Part shown: positions 31,818 through 39,540 of the stretch, piece by piece
How the letters are laid out: every line of letters begins with the position of its first letter
Position numbering within the stretch: the first letter of the stretch is position 1
Assembly: GCF_027625995.1 (NCBI RefSeq)
Contig: NZ_CP115396.1
Coordinates: 1,054,001-1,118,000 of the forward strand
Length of the DNA: 64,000 nt
Direction: 5' to 3'
Source of the DNA: Hymenobacter yonginensis
GTDB taxonomy: Bacteria > Bacteroidota > Bacteroidia > Cytophagales > Hymenobacteraceae
Notes under the pieces: model-generated
The model's input: the letters and a program-made list of their open reading frames with translations, nothing else
Told to the model about the DNA's origin: nothing
Database searches by the model: none
Position numbers and translations under genes: made by a program

Positions 31818-31985
31818 TCACGGATTTAAGCGGATTAGCCGGATTAATCGGATTTTGTGGACGGTGCTATATGCATGCACTTGGTCCATTAAGCAAAAGA
31901 GGCTTGCCAGTTGGCAAGCCTCTTTTGCTTTGAGTGAACTTCAATCGTCCACAAAATCCGACTAATCCACTTAAATCCGTGATTA
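31815..31985. repeat. Stop-to-stop inverted-repeat element, TAATCACGGATTTAAG family
   Basis: Outer arms TAATCACGGATTTAAGCGGA and its inverted copy supply the TAA stop codon of the genes on both sides. The centre is the terminator hairpin at 31892-31929. The layout matches the element at 33996-34159. Confidence 0.85.
31892..31929. terminator. Bidirectional terminator inside the repeat
   Basis: A perfect 18-base stem, AGCAAAAGAGGCTTGCCA with TGGCAAGCCTCTTTTGCT, with a two-base loop. Its core GAGGCTTGCCAGTTGGCAAG is almost identical to the hairpin at 34066-34105. Confidence 0.85.
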
Positions 31986-32288
31986 GTAGAAGTCGAATCC
32001 TAGCACGGCGTGGATGGGCAGCGTAATGCCGGATTTGAGGGTCAGGTAGTCTTGGTGAGTGGCCCAGATGGTGGTGTACACGCGTTTCACGGCGCCATCG
32101 GCCGTTTGAAAGTAGATATCCAGCTTGCCTTGGTAGTTGTTGCCGAGGCTGGTGGCGCGCTCGGCATCGTGGCGGCGGTGCTTGATGGCGGCCGGATCGG
32201 ACAGCACATCTTCAGCCGCAAAATGCAGGCTGGGAATCAGGTCTTTGTCGATTACTTCGGCAGTGGCTACGGGGAGGTCGGGCGACAT
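31983..32288 (-). CDS. Small conserved-looking protein, unknown
   Basis: A 101-residue soluble protein starting MSPDLPVATAEVIDKDLIPSL. The C-terminal part LDIYFQTADGAVKRVYTTIWATHQDYLTLKSG reads as a small beta-rich domain. It is in the same orientation as the acyl-CoA reductase gene upstream (141 bases apart), so they may be co-transcribed. I do not recognise the family, though I have the impression that similar 90-100-residue proteins are widespread in Bacteroidota. Its TAA stop is contributed by the repeat element. Confidence 0.68.
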   Translation of the reverse strand: MSPDLPVATAEVIDKDLIPSLHFAAEDVLSDPAAIKHRRHDAERATSLGNNYQGKLDIYFQTADGAVKRVYTTIWATHQDYLTLKSGITLPIHAVLGFDFY

Positions 32289-32429
32289 GGTAGTAGGGGC
32301 TAAACAGGCAAAGTGAAACCAAAGAGAACCGGAAATTGCTGGTGGCTGCGTGAAGCGACCATGAACTGGCCCCGCCTTGTCGGGCCTGCCTGCCGCTACC
32401 GCCATCCTGGTCAACTCAAGTAGCTAATT

Positions 32430-33443
32430 TTACGCCAATTCTGCCAAAAAGGCCATAGTATCTACACCATCGGCATAGTCCGTGACGGCCGGCGACTGGG
32501 CCCGCCCGAACGGAAAGCTGCCCGCCCAATGCCCCCTGGCCGAGACGATGCACTGGGTCTGGGCGGCCACGTCGGTCAGCTGGTCAACCAGGTCTATTTC
32601 GTTGGTATAGAAGCTGTAATGCAGCACCGAAATAGGCGAAACCAGCGGCGCATTTTCGGTGAGCAGCAGGAAGCCGGTGTCCAAATGTGGCACCCGATTC
32701 ACGAGCAGAATGCTTTTATTGTAGTCGTAATTATTTTGGTATTTATGATGGTCCGGCACATGGTGCCAGGGCTGTAACGAGTCCAGAAGCGGGGTGAAAT
32801 CGTAGCCCTGCGGCACGTAGAGCTTGCTCACGTTGCGGCAGCCCAGGCCGTAGTACCGGAAGATGTCTTCGCCCAGCAGGCCCAGGTCGTGCGGCTCCTC
32901 GCGGCCCGTAAGCACAGCCAGGCTGGTGCGGTTGCGCCGGATTATGTGCGGCTTCTTGCCAAAATAGAAATCGAAGTAGCGGGCCGTGTTGTCGGAGCCG
33001 GTGGCAATGTAGGCGTCGGCGGCGTTGAGGCGCTCGGCCAGCACAATCTGCGCGGCGAAGCGCGGCTCCAGCCGCTGCAGCTCCGTCAGAATCCAGGTCA
33101 TGAGCACGGTGTCGTCTTTGCTGAGCTTGGCCAGCAGCGTGTGGCCGCTCAACAGCACGCACAGCGCATCGTGGAAACCCACCAGCGGAATATTGCCGGC
33201 CATCACCACGCCCACTCGCCGGGGCGTGGCGGGCTCGGCCGGGTAGCGGGCGGCCCAGTGCCGGAGCGGCTCCTCTGCCAGCATCGCGGCAATGCCCTGG
33301 ATGGCGGCCGTCACGTTGGGGGCGTCAAACCAAGCATTCTGGTTGCGGGCCCGGGCTGCTAGGTGGGCCAGCTCATCGGCAGAAAGGGTACGCAGGAAGT
33401 GGCCCAGGGCCACAAAAGCAGCAAGACGGTCGGGGTGGTGCAT
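32430..33443 (-). CDS. LuxC-like acyl-CoA reductase
   Basis: A 337-residue protein of the acyl-CoA reductase (LuxC) family, an aldehyde-dehydrogenase relative that reduces activated fatty acids to aldehydes. Visible features are VGVVMAGNIPLVGFHDALCVLLSGH near residue 90, LSKDDTVLM, AYIATGSDNTARYFDFYFG, RNRTSLAVLTG, and the catalytic region YYGLGCRNVSKLYVP, where the conserved Cys sits. A LuxE-like partner lies at 11062-12066. The divergent neighbour is a ferredoxin, an arrangement I recall from several Bacteroidota genomes. The start at 33443 (MHHPDRLAAF) is preferred over a longer frame. Confidence 0.86.
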   Translation of the reverse strand: MHHPDRLAAFVALGHFLRTLSADELAHLAARARNQNAWFDAPNVTAAIQGIAAMLAEEPLRHWAARYPAEPATPRRVGVVMAGNIPLVGFHDALCVLLSGHTLLAKLSKDDTVLMTWILTELQRLEPRFAAQIVLAERLNAADAYIATGSDNTARYFDFYFGKKPHIIRRNRTSLAVLTGREEPHDLGLLGEDIFRYYGLGCRNVSKLYVPQGYDFTPLLDSLQPWHHVPDHHKYQNNYDYNKSILLVNRVPHLDTGFLLLTENAPLVSPISVLHYSFYTNEIDLVDQLTDVAAQTQCIVSARGHWAGSFPFGRAQSPAVTDYADGVDTMAFLAELA

Positions 33444-33569
33444 AGCGGAAGGAAACAAAGTGGCGCGTTGCGGCCTTGTTAGGCCGCCGGTCGTTGGCTG
33501 TTGGGGCTGCAAATTCGGTATTTCGCAGCCGTCAGCCGCAAAAAACTCGCACGGCTTCCAGTTAGTTTC

Positions 33570-33577
33570 TACTTTTG
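33570..33577 (+). promoter_or_regulatory. -7 promoter box of the ferredoxin gene
   Basis: TACTTTTG matches TAnnTTTG, about 77 bases upstream of the start at 33654. Confidence 0.6.
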
Positions 33578-33653
33578 CGTGCCGCAGAAACTGCCGTTTG
33601 GTTTGTTTCTGCGTATTCTAGTTCAGACTGCTCACTTAACTGATTCGAAGGCT

Positions 33654-33998
33654 ATGGCCATCATGATAACCGACGAGTGCATCAACTGTGGTGCCTGCGA
33701 ACCGGAATGCCCCAATACGGCCATCTACGAAGGCGGTGCCGCCTGGCGCTGGTCGGATGGCACAACGCTGAAGGAAGTAACCGTTGACGGCGGCCAGACC
33801 GTGTCGGGCGTGGCCCCGCAAACCCCGATTTCCGACGAGTACTACTACATCGTATCGGACAAATGCACCGAGTGCGTGGGCTTCCACGAGGAGCCCCAGT
33901 GCGCCGCCGTGTGCCCCGTTGACTGCTGCGTAGACGACCCCGACTACCGCGAGTCGCAGGAGAAGCTGACCGCCAAAAAAGAGTGGCTGCACAGCTAA
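33654..33998 (+). CDS. 2[4Fe-4S] ferredoxin
   Basis: A 114-residue electron carrier with two cluster motifs. The first is Cys9, Cys12, Cys15, Cys19 in CINCGACEPECP. The second is Cys71, Cys74, Cys83, Cys87 (CTECVGFHEEPQCAAVC), with the longer CX2CX8CX3C spacing of Alvin-type ferredoxins, followed by Cys91 and Cys92. About 50 residues separate the motifs, longer than usual, including a WRWSDGTTLKEVTVDGG insert. Start MAIMITDEC is typical. Divergent from the acyl-CoA reductase. Its TAA stop is the outer end of the following repeat. Confidence 0.92.
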   Translation: MAIMITDECINCGACEPECPNTAIYEGGAAWRWSDGTTLKEVTVDGGQTVSGVAPQTPISDEYYYIVSDKCTECVGFHEEPQCAAVCPVDCCVDDPDYRESQEKLTAKKEWLHS

Positions 33999-34159
33999 TC
34001 ACAGATAGTGCAGATGCCTGGATGTCACAGATTTTATTTGTGTTATGTTCCGGACTCAATCGTTTAAAAAGAAGAGGCTTGCCAGTCGGCAAGCCTCTTC
34101 TTTTTGCGAATCAACCATCAAAATATCTGCGAAATCAAAAATATCTGCACCATCTGTTA
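33996..34159. repeat. Stop-to-stop inverted-repeat element, TAATCACAGAT family
   Basis: Arms TAATCACAGATAGTGCAGAT and the complement of TAACAGATGGTGCAGATA provide the stop codons of both convergent genes. The centre is a terminator nearly identical in core to that of the element at 31815. Confidence 0.8.
34066..34105. terminator. Bidirectional terminator inside the repeat
   Basis: AAAAAGAAGAGGCTTGCC pairs with GGCAAGCCTCTTCTTTTT around a four-base loop. The A and T flanks make it work in both directions. Confidence 0.88.
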
Positions 34160-35320
34160 GGTGCCGCAGTTGAAATACTTGTCGTAGGCGGACTCCGGAA
34201 TAAGGTTCAGACGGCTGAGTAACTTGATGGGCCAACGCAGCTGCCGGATGAGGGCGTAGTTGTTGGGGTAGTCGTGGAAGGTTTTGGGGGGGGCAGCCAC
34301 AATCTGCTCAAACTCCTCGCGCGTCAGGCCCAGGCGCTTGATGCACAGGTTGATGACCTTCTCATCCTCGATGCTGTTGACGTGGCTTACCCGTTCCAGG
34401 GCCACCTCGCGGGGCATCTGGCCGGAGCGCACCAAGGCCGAGTAGTTGAACAGGCGCCGGTCGATGTTGAACTTGGTGCGGTTGAGGTAGTAGATGACGC
34501 TCTGGTAGAGGTCGTCGAAGTAATGGGCGCCGGGGTTCACCCAGTCCAGCTCTTTCTCCAGTAGTTTGTCCACGTCGGCCCGCACGTAATCGACGTGGTA
34601 GAGCAGCGTGACGGTTTTGATACGCCGAATGAAGGCGTAGTAGAACATTTCCTTGATGCCCAGATTGAAGCCCGGATCATCTGCCTTCCAGGGCCGCAGC
34701 GGCACCGTGCCGAACTGCTTGTGTACGGCTTTCAGGTATTTGCCATCGAGGTAGTTCCAGCTCAGCGGCGCAATGCCCTCCGTCCGGAACGACTGCCCGA
34801 TGATGATGCGCTTAATGCCTTCCTTGGCCGCCACGCCGTATAGGGCCGTGGCAATGCCCACGTCGGTGCCTTCCTCCATATCAGGCACGGAGGCTTTCAA
34901 GAAGGCGATTTTCAGGTCCTTGGATTCGCGCCAGTCGGAGGTGATGGTGCGCATCTCCACGCCCAGCTTGCGGCAGGCCTTGGTCATGTTTTCGCCGGCC
35001 ACGGGGTTGCCGAAGCCGTCGTTGAAGTGCACCGCCAGCGGCCGCAGCCCCAACTTCACGACGCAGTACCACAAGGTAAACGACGAGTCGCGGCCGCCGC
35101 TCACGCCCAGCACGCAGTCGTATTTCTGGTTTTTGCCGAGCGTTTTGATGTCGTTGGCGAGTTCCTGAACCTTCAGCCGGCCGGCTTCGCCCAAGGGAAA
35201 GTCCTTGTCCATTTGGTCATGGACAGCACAGAAGTTGCAGGTGCCTTGGCTGTCGAACCGGATACCGGGAACGGTGGTATCCATGATGCAGCGGCGGCAC
35301 TGTTGGTAGAGTTGGGTCAT
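34157..35320 (-). CDS. N-acetyl-sugar amidotransferase (WbpG/PseA-like)
   Basis: A 387-residue PP-loop ATP pyrophosphatase-type enzyme. Four cysteines near the start (Cys8, Cys11, Cys28, Cys31: CRRC and CNFC) form a likely zinc site. The PP-loop is SGGRDSS at 74-80. DVGIATALYGVAAKEGIKRIIIGQSFRTEG follows. WbpG-type enzymes turn an acetamido group of a nucleotide sugar into an acetamidino group, using ammonia normally supplied by HisH/HisF-like partners. No such partner is visible; instead a nitrilase gene lies upstream. A hairpin sits in the 77-base gap between the two. Its substrate and true partner remain to be shown. Confidence 0.82.
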   Translation of the reverse strand: MTQLYQQCRRCIMDTTVPGIRFDSQGTCNFCAVHDQMDKDFPLGEAGRLKVQELANDIKTLGKNQKYDCVLGVSGGRDSSFTLWYCVVKLGLRPLAVHFNDGFGNPVAGENMTKACRKLGVEMRTITSDWRESKDLKIAFLKASVPDMEEGTDVGIATALYGVAAKEGIKRIIIGQSFRTEGIAPLSWNYLDGKYLKAVHKQFGTVPLRPWKADDPGFNLGIKEMFYYAFIRRIKTVTLLYHVDYVRADVDKLLEKELDWVNPGAHYFDDLYQSVIYYLNRTKFNIDRRLFNYSALVRSGQMPREVALERVSHVNSIEDEKVINLCIKRLGLTREEFEQIVAAPPKTFHDYPNNYALIRQLRWPIKLLSRLNLIPESAYDKYFNCGT

Positions 35321-35333
35321 GCGGTAATGAAAC

Positions 35334-35362
35334 GGGGTCCGGCCGCAAGGTCGGACCCCGGG
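35334..35362 (-). terminator. Hairpin between nitrilase and amidotransferase genes
   Basis: GGGGTCCG pairs with CGGACCCC around a loop of about ten bases. On the minus strand only GTTTCATT follows, so it could attenuate rather than fully stop transcription from the nitrilase gene. Confidence 0.5.
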
Positions 35363-35397
35363 ATTAAGCTGGTATTAAAAAAAGGCTATACTGCGGC

Positions 35398-36342
35398 TTA
35401 TGCGGGTAGCGTGTCAAAGCGGAAACCTTTGCGCAGCAGCATCTCGCCGATCTGGGTGCCTTTTTCTGCCCGCACCCGGCGGGGCAGGTCGGCTACTACC
35501 AGGTCGCCGGCAAACTCGTTGAACTTGCCCTGCGCCCGGATGCCGCTGGCATCGACGGCCAGCGAGCAGCCCACGCTTTTCTTGCCCTCGTAGGGCCCGC
35601 CCACGATGTAGCCTACCGACGTAGTGCCCACCACCGTGATGTTGTAGAGCCGGGCCAAAATGGAGTACGGCTTCACCCACTTTTCGTGGTAGGGGTCGTC
35701 TTCCTCCGTAATGGAGTAATCCACCGTCCAGGACGAAGGGGAGAGGATGAACTCGGCGCCCATGCGGGCCAGGGTGTGCCCGATGCTGAGGCCGTCGAGA
35801 AAGTTGTCGGCGCAGATGTTGATGCCGATTTTGCCCAGAGGCGTATCTACCACGTTCAGGGTCTGGCCCACGGCGTAGTAGGGCATCTCCACGGTGAGCA
35901 GGTTGATTTTGTGGTATTTGCTGATGATTTCGCCCTGGGGGTTGATGAGGAGGGCGGCGTTGTAGATGCGGCCGTCGGCGCCGCGTTCAGTCAGGCCGGC
36001 GCACACGTATACCTGGTGGCGCAGCGCTTCCTGGCAGAGCCGGTCGGAGTAGATGCCGGGGATGGGCTGGGCCTCGGTGAGGGCGCTGGGGTGCGTCCAA
36101 GCGAAATCGAGGGTTTCAGGCAGAAGCACTACGTCGCAGTTTTGGCGGGCGGCCTCGGCAATCGTCTGGGCGGCCCGTTCGAGGTTGCGGTCGGGCTCAC
36201 CGCCTTCTACCAGCAGCTGTCCCATTCCGACCCGGAGCGTACCGGCTGAGAAGGCAGCCGCGGCTGCCGGCGGGGCGGCTGGTGCTAAAGATGCTTTTTT
36301 GGCGGCGACAGTGCCCTTCAGAAATTTAAGCAGAGCTGCCAT
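35398..36342 (-). CDS. Nitrilase-superfamily carbon-nitrogen hydrolase
   Basis: A 314-residue enzyme with the full nitrilase triad: Glu76 (LLPETLDF), Lys145 (KYHKINLL) and Cys177 (INICADNFL). The first 33 residues are Ala/Pro/Lys-rich and look like an added tether before the domain begins at LRVGMGQLLVEGG. Members hydrolyse amides or nitriles; some are glutaminase partners of PP-loop enzymes, as in glutamine-dependent NAD synthetase. The amidotransferase downstream has a PP-loop domain without an ammonia source, so this enzyme may supply it. This is inference from neighbourhood. The Met at 36342 is the natural start. Confidence 0.85.
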   Translation of the reverse strand: MAALLKFLKGTVAAKKASLAPAAPPAAAAAFSAGTLRVGMGQLLVEGGEPDRNLERAAQTIAEAARQNCDVVLLPETLDFAWTHPSALTEAQPIPGIYSDRLCQEALRHQVYVCAGLTERGADGRIYNAALLINPQGEIISKYHKINLLTVEMPYYAVGQTLNVVDTPLGKIGINICADNFLDGLSIGHTLARMGAEFILSPSSWTVDYSITEEDDPYHEKWVKPYSILARLYNITVVGTTSVGYIVGGPYEGKKSVGCSLAVDASGIRAQGKFNEFAGDLVVADLPRRVRAEKGTQIGEMLLRKGFRFDTLPA

Positions 36343-36547
36343 ATTGAAATGATGCTTGGAAGGTGAAAGTCAGAACCTAATATATAATTCCTGCCTCGAT
36401 TAAACCTTAACATACTTCATTTGTCGGCCGCAATTTACGCGAAATATGCGGGCTGATGAATGTAGCGGAGGCGTTAGTTTCATAATGGGAACAGCTCTCC
36501 GCAAGCCTAACCCTCGCTACGTCCGCCCATGGCCGGCCCGAAATGCC

Positions 36548-36555
36548 TACTTTTG
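36548..36555 (+). promoter_or_regulatory. -7 promoter box of valS
   Basis: TACTTTTG matches TAnnTTTG, 36 bases before the ATG at 36591. It excludes the in-frame ATG at 36543. Confidence 0.6.
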
Positions 36556-36590
36556 TCGGTATTCCGAACCGCCATTATTCCCTCTTGACG

Positions 36591-39221
36591 ATGTCCATCG
36601 CCAAAACCTATACCCCCGCCGACGTTGAAGCCAAATGGTACCAGCGCTGGCAGGAGCAGGGCTTCTTCAAAGCCAAAGCCAACCCCCGCAAGCAGCCCTA
36701 CACCGTGGTGATTCCACCGCCCAACGTAACGGGTGTGCTGCACATGGGCCACATGCTCAACAATACCATCCAGGACGTGCTGGTGCGCCGGGCCCGCATG
36801 CAGGGCAAGGAAGCCTGCTGGGTGCCCGGCACCGACCACGCCTCCATTGCCACCGAGGCCAAGGTAGTGGCGCTGCTCAAGGAGCAGGGCATCGAGAAGA
36901 AGGACCTCACGCGGGAGCAGTTTCTGGAGCACGCCTTTGCGTGGAAGGAGAAGTACGGCGGCATCATCCTAGAGCAGCTCAAGCAACTGGGCGCTTCCTG
37001 CGACTGGGACCGGACGCGCTTCACGATGGAGCCCGAGCTGACCGAGGCCGTATTGCGCGTGTTTGTGGACCTGCACCAGAAGGGCCTCGTGTACCGCGGC
37101 ATCCGGATGGTGAACTGGGACCCCCTGGGCCAAACGGCTCTGTCCGACGAGGAAGTGATTCCCAAGGACGTGATGGCCAAGATGTATCATCTGCGGTATG
37201 AAGTGGTAGGGCAGGAGGGCCAGTTCCTGACCGTGGCTACGTCGCGGCCCGAAACCATCATGGCTGACGTGGCGGTGGCGGTGAACCCCAACGACCCTCG
37301 CTATACCCACCTGCACGGCGCCAAAGTGCGGATTCCGCTGCTGGGACGCGAGATTCCGGTGATTCTGGACGAGTACGTAAGCATCGACTTCGGCACGGGC
37401 GCGCTGAAAGTGACCCCGGCCCACGATTTGAACGACTACGAGCTGGGCGTCAAGCACAACCTGCCCGTTATCGACATCCTCCACAACGACGGCACGCTCA
37501 ACGAGAAGGCCGTGCTGTACGTGGGCCAGGACCGGTTTGCGGCCCGCCGCAACATCGTGAAGGATCTGGAGGAAGCCGGCCACTTGGTGAAGGTGGAGGA
37601 GTACGCCAGCATCGTGCAGACCTCGGAGCGCACCAAGGCCGTTATTGAGCCCCGCCTGAGCATGCAGTGGTTCCTGAAAATGGAGCACTTGGCCAAGCCA
37701 GCCCTGGAAGTGGTGGAAAACGACACCGTGAAGCTGCATCCGGCCAAGTTCAAGAACACCTACCGGGTGTGGATGGAGAACGTGCGCGACTGGTGCATCT
37801 CGCGGCAGCTGTGGTGGGGCCAGCAGATTCCGGCCTACTACCTGCCCGACGGCACCTACGTGGTGGCCCTCACCGCCGAGGAAGCCCTGATCCAGGCCCG
37901 CGCGCAGAGCGGTAACGCCGACCTGCAGCTCACCGACCTGCGCCAGGACGAGGACGTGCTGGATACCTGGTTTTCGTCGTGGCTGTGGCCGATTTCGGTG
38001 TTTGATGGGTTCAAGGACCCCGACAACGCCGATGTCAACTATTTCTACCCCACCAACGACCTGGTGACGGGGCCGGACATCCTATTCTTCTGGGTGGCCC
38101 GCATGATTATGGCCGGCCTGGAGTACCGCAAGGAAGTGCCCTTCCGTAACGTGTACCTCACCGGCATCGTGCGCGACGCCCAGGGCCGCAAGATGAGCAA
38201 GCAGCTCGGCAACTCGCCCGATCCGCTGGACTTGATCAAGCAGTTCGGGGCCGACGGTGTACGGACCGGCATGCTGTTTTCGGCCCCGGCCGGCAACGAC
38301 TTACTCTACGACGAAAAGCTGGTGGAGCAGGGCCGCAACTTCAGCAACAAGCTCTGGAACGCCTTCCGCCTGATCAAAGGCTGGGAGGTAGACGCCGAGC
38401 TGCCCTTCCCCAACGAGAAGGCCGTGGAGTGGTTCGGTGCCAAGTTGAACGCCACCATTGTGGAGCTGGACGAGCATTTCGAGAAGTTCCGGATGAGCGA
38501 CGCGCTGATGACGGTGTACAAGCTGGTGTGGGACGACTTCTGCTCGGAGTACTTGGAGATGATCAAGCCCGCCTACCAGGCCCCCATTGATCCCGAAACG
38601 CTGCGCCTGACCACTGGTTTCCTGGAAACCCTGCTCAAGCTGCTGCACCCGTTCATGCCCTTCATCACCGAGGAAATCTGGCACGAGCTGCAGGAGCGCG
38701 GCCCCAAGGAGTACGTGTGCGTGGCCGCCTGGCCCAAGGCCCAGCCCGTAGCGGGTGCCGCCGAGGTGCTGGCCCGCATGGAAAAGGCGCTGGCCATTGT
38801 GGGCGGCGTGCGTACCATCCGCAACCAGAAGGGCCTGGGCCCCAACAAGCCCCTGACCCTGGCCGCCAAAACCGACGACGCCCAGCTGCTCACGGACTAC
38901 GACGGCATCATCCGTAAGCTGGCCGCCCTCACCGACGTATCGGTGGTGACGGAAGCGCCGGCGGCTTCGGTAGGCTTCGTGGCGGGTGGCGCGGAGTTCT
39001 TCGTGCCGCTGGAAGGTCAGATTGACCTCGGGGCCGAGAAGGAGCGCCTCAGCAAGGAACTGGAATACGCCCAGGGCTTCCGCGACTCGGTGCTGAAAAA
39101 GCTGGCCAACGAGAAGTTCGTGGCCAACGCCAAGCCCGATCTGGTGGAGCGCGAGCGGCAGAAGCTGGCCGACGCTGAAGCCAAAATCACTGCTTTGGAG
39201 CAGAGCCTGGCGTCGCTGTAG
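36591..39221 (+). CDS. valS: Valine--tRNA ligase
   Basis: An 876-residue class I aminoacyl-tRNA synthetase that charges tRNA-Val. The N-terminal signature PPPNVTGVLHMGHM (HIGH-like HMGH near residue 50) and the KMSKQLGNSPDPLD motif near residue 533 are clear, as is the editing domain (TSRPETIMADVAVAVNP). The C-terminal anticodon-binding region ends in a coiled coil (LGAEKERLSKELEYAQ...LADAEAKITALEQSL), normal for ValRS. The TAG stop lies inside a GTAGCCCAGGCTTCAGCCTG repeat word, and a terminator follows. The gene appears to be transcribed alone. Confidence 0.97.
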   Translation: MSIAKTYTPADVEAKWYQRWQEQGFFKAKANPRKQPYTVVIPPPNVTGVLHMGHMLNNTIQDVLVRRARMQGKEACWVPGTDHASIATEAKVVALLKEQGIEKKDLTREQFLEHAFAWKEKYGGIILEQLKQLGASCDWDRTRFTMEPELTEAVLRVFVDLHQKGLVYRGIRMVNWDPLGQTALSDEEVIPKDVMAKMYHLRYEVVGQEGQFLTVATSRPETIMADVAVAVNPNDPRYTHLHGAKVRIPLLGREIPVILDEYVSIDFGTGALKVTPAHDLNDYELGVKHNLPVIDILHNDGTLNEKAVLYVGQDRFAARRNIVKDLEEAGHLVKVEEYASIVQTSERTKAVIEPRLSMQWFLKMEHLAKPALEVVENDTVKLHPAKFKNTYRVWMENVRDWCISRQLWWGQQIPAYYLPDGTYVVALTAEEALIQARAQSGNADLQLTDLRQDEDVLDTWFSSWLWPISVFDGFKDPDNADVNYFYPTNDLVTGPDILFFWVARMIMAGLEYRKEVPFRNVYLTGIVRDAQGRKMSKQLGNSPDPLDLIKQFGADGVRTGMLFSAPAGNDLLYDEKLVEQGRNFSNKLWNAFRLIKGWEVDAELPFPNEKAVEWFGAKLNATIVELDEHFEKFRMSDALMTVYKLVWDDFCSEYLEMIKPAYQAPIDPETLRLTTGFLETLLKLLHPFMPFITEEIWHELQERGPKEYVCVAAWPKAQPVAGAAEVLARMEKALAIVGGVRTIRNQKGLGPNKPLTLAAKTDDAQLLTDYDGIIRKLAALTDVSVVTEAPAASVGFVAGGAEFFVPLEGQIDLGAEKERLSKELEYAQGFRDSVLKKLANEKFVANAKPDLVERERQKLADAEAKITALEQSLASL

Positions 39222-39240
39222 CCCAGGCTTCAGCCTGTGC
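39218..39240 (+). repeat. GGCTTCAGCC-family word over the valS stop codon
   Basis: GTAGCCCAGGCTTCAGCCTG begins one base before the TAG stop codon of valS. It is the same word as at 4564, 49451 and 49539. Confidence 0.75.
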
Positions 39241-39540
39241 TATCAACCATTTGCAGAAAGGCTCCGGCTACATAGCCGGAGCCTTTTTGTTTGCGCCAGC
39301 CGCAGCAGGCGCCTGAAACCAAAAAAAATCCGGTGCCCAACCAACCTTGGCGGCAGAAGCGCGTCTGTGGCTGCGTGTGCCGGTGAGGGCGGGCGACGAT
39401 TTTTTGGATCCGCGCCGCCCGAGTCGGCTGCATACTTGTTGTGAAGGCGTTGCCCGGTTGGGGCGCCCTGTTTTATCTGCCAATACCCTGCGTCTGCCCC
39501 ACGCCAAAAAGGCCGGGAGCATGGCGCACTGCCTGAATTC
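39222..39540. other. Gene-free stretch between valS and the TonB receptor gene
   Basis: Besides the repeat word and terminator at its left end, I see no gene or clear promoter box in this stretch. It presumably holds the receptor gene's promoter and leader. Confidence 0.6.
39257..39288 (+). terminator. Terminator of valS
   Basis: AAAGGCTCCGGCTA pairs with TAGCCGGAGCCTTT around a two-base loop, ending in a T-run (TTTTTG). Confidence 0.88.
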
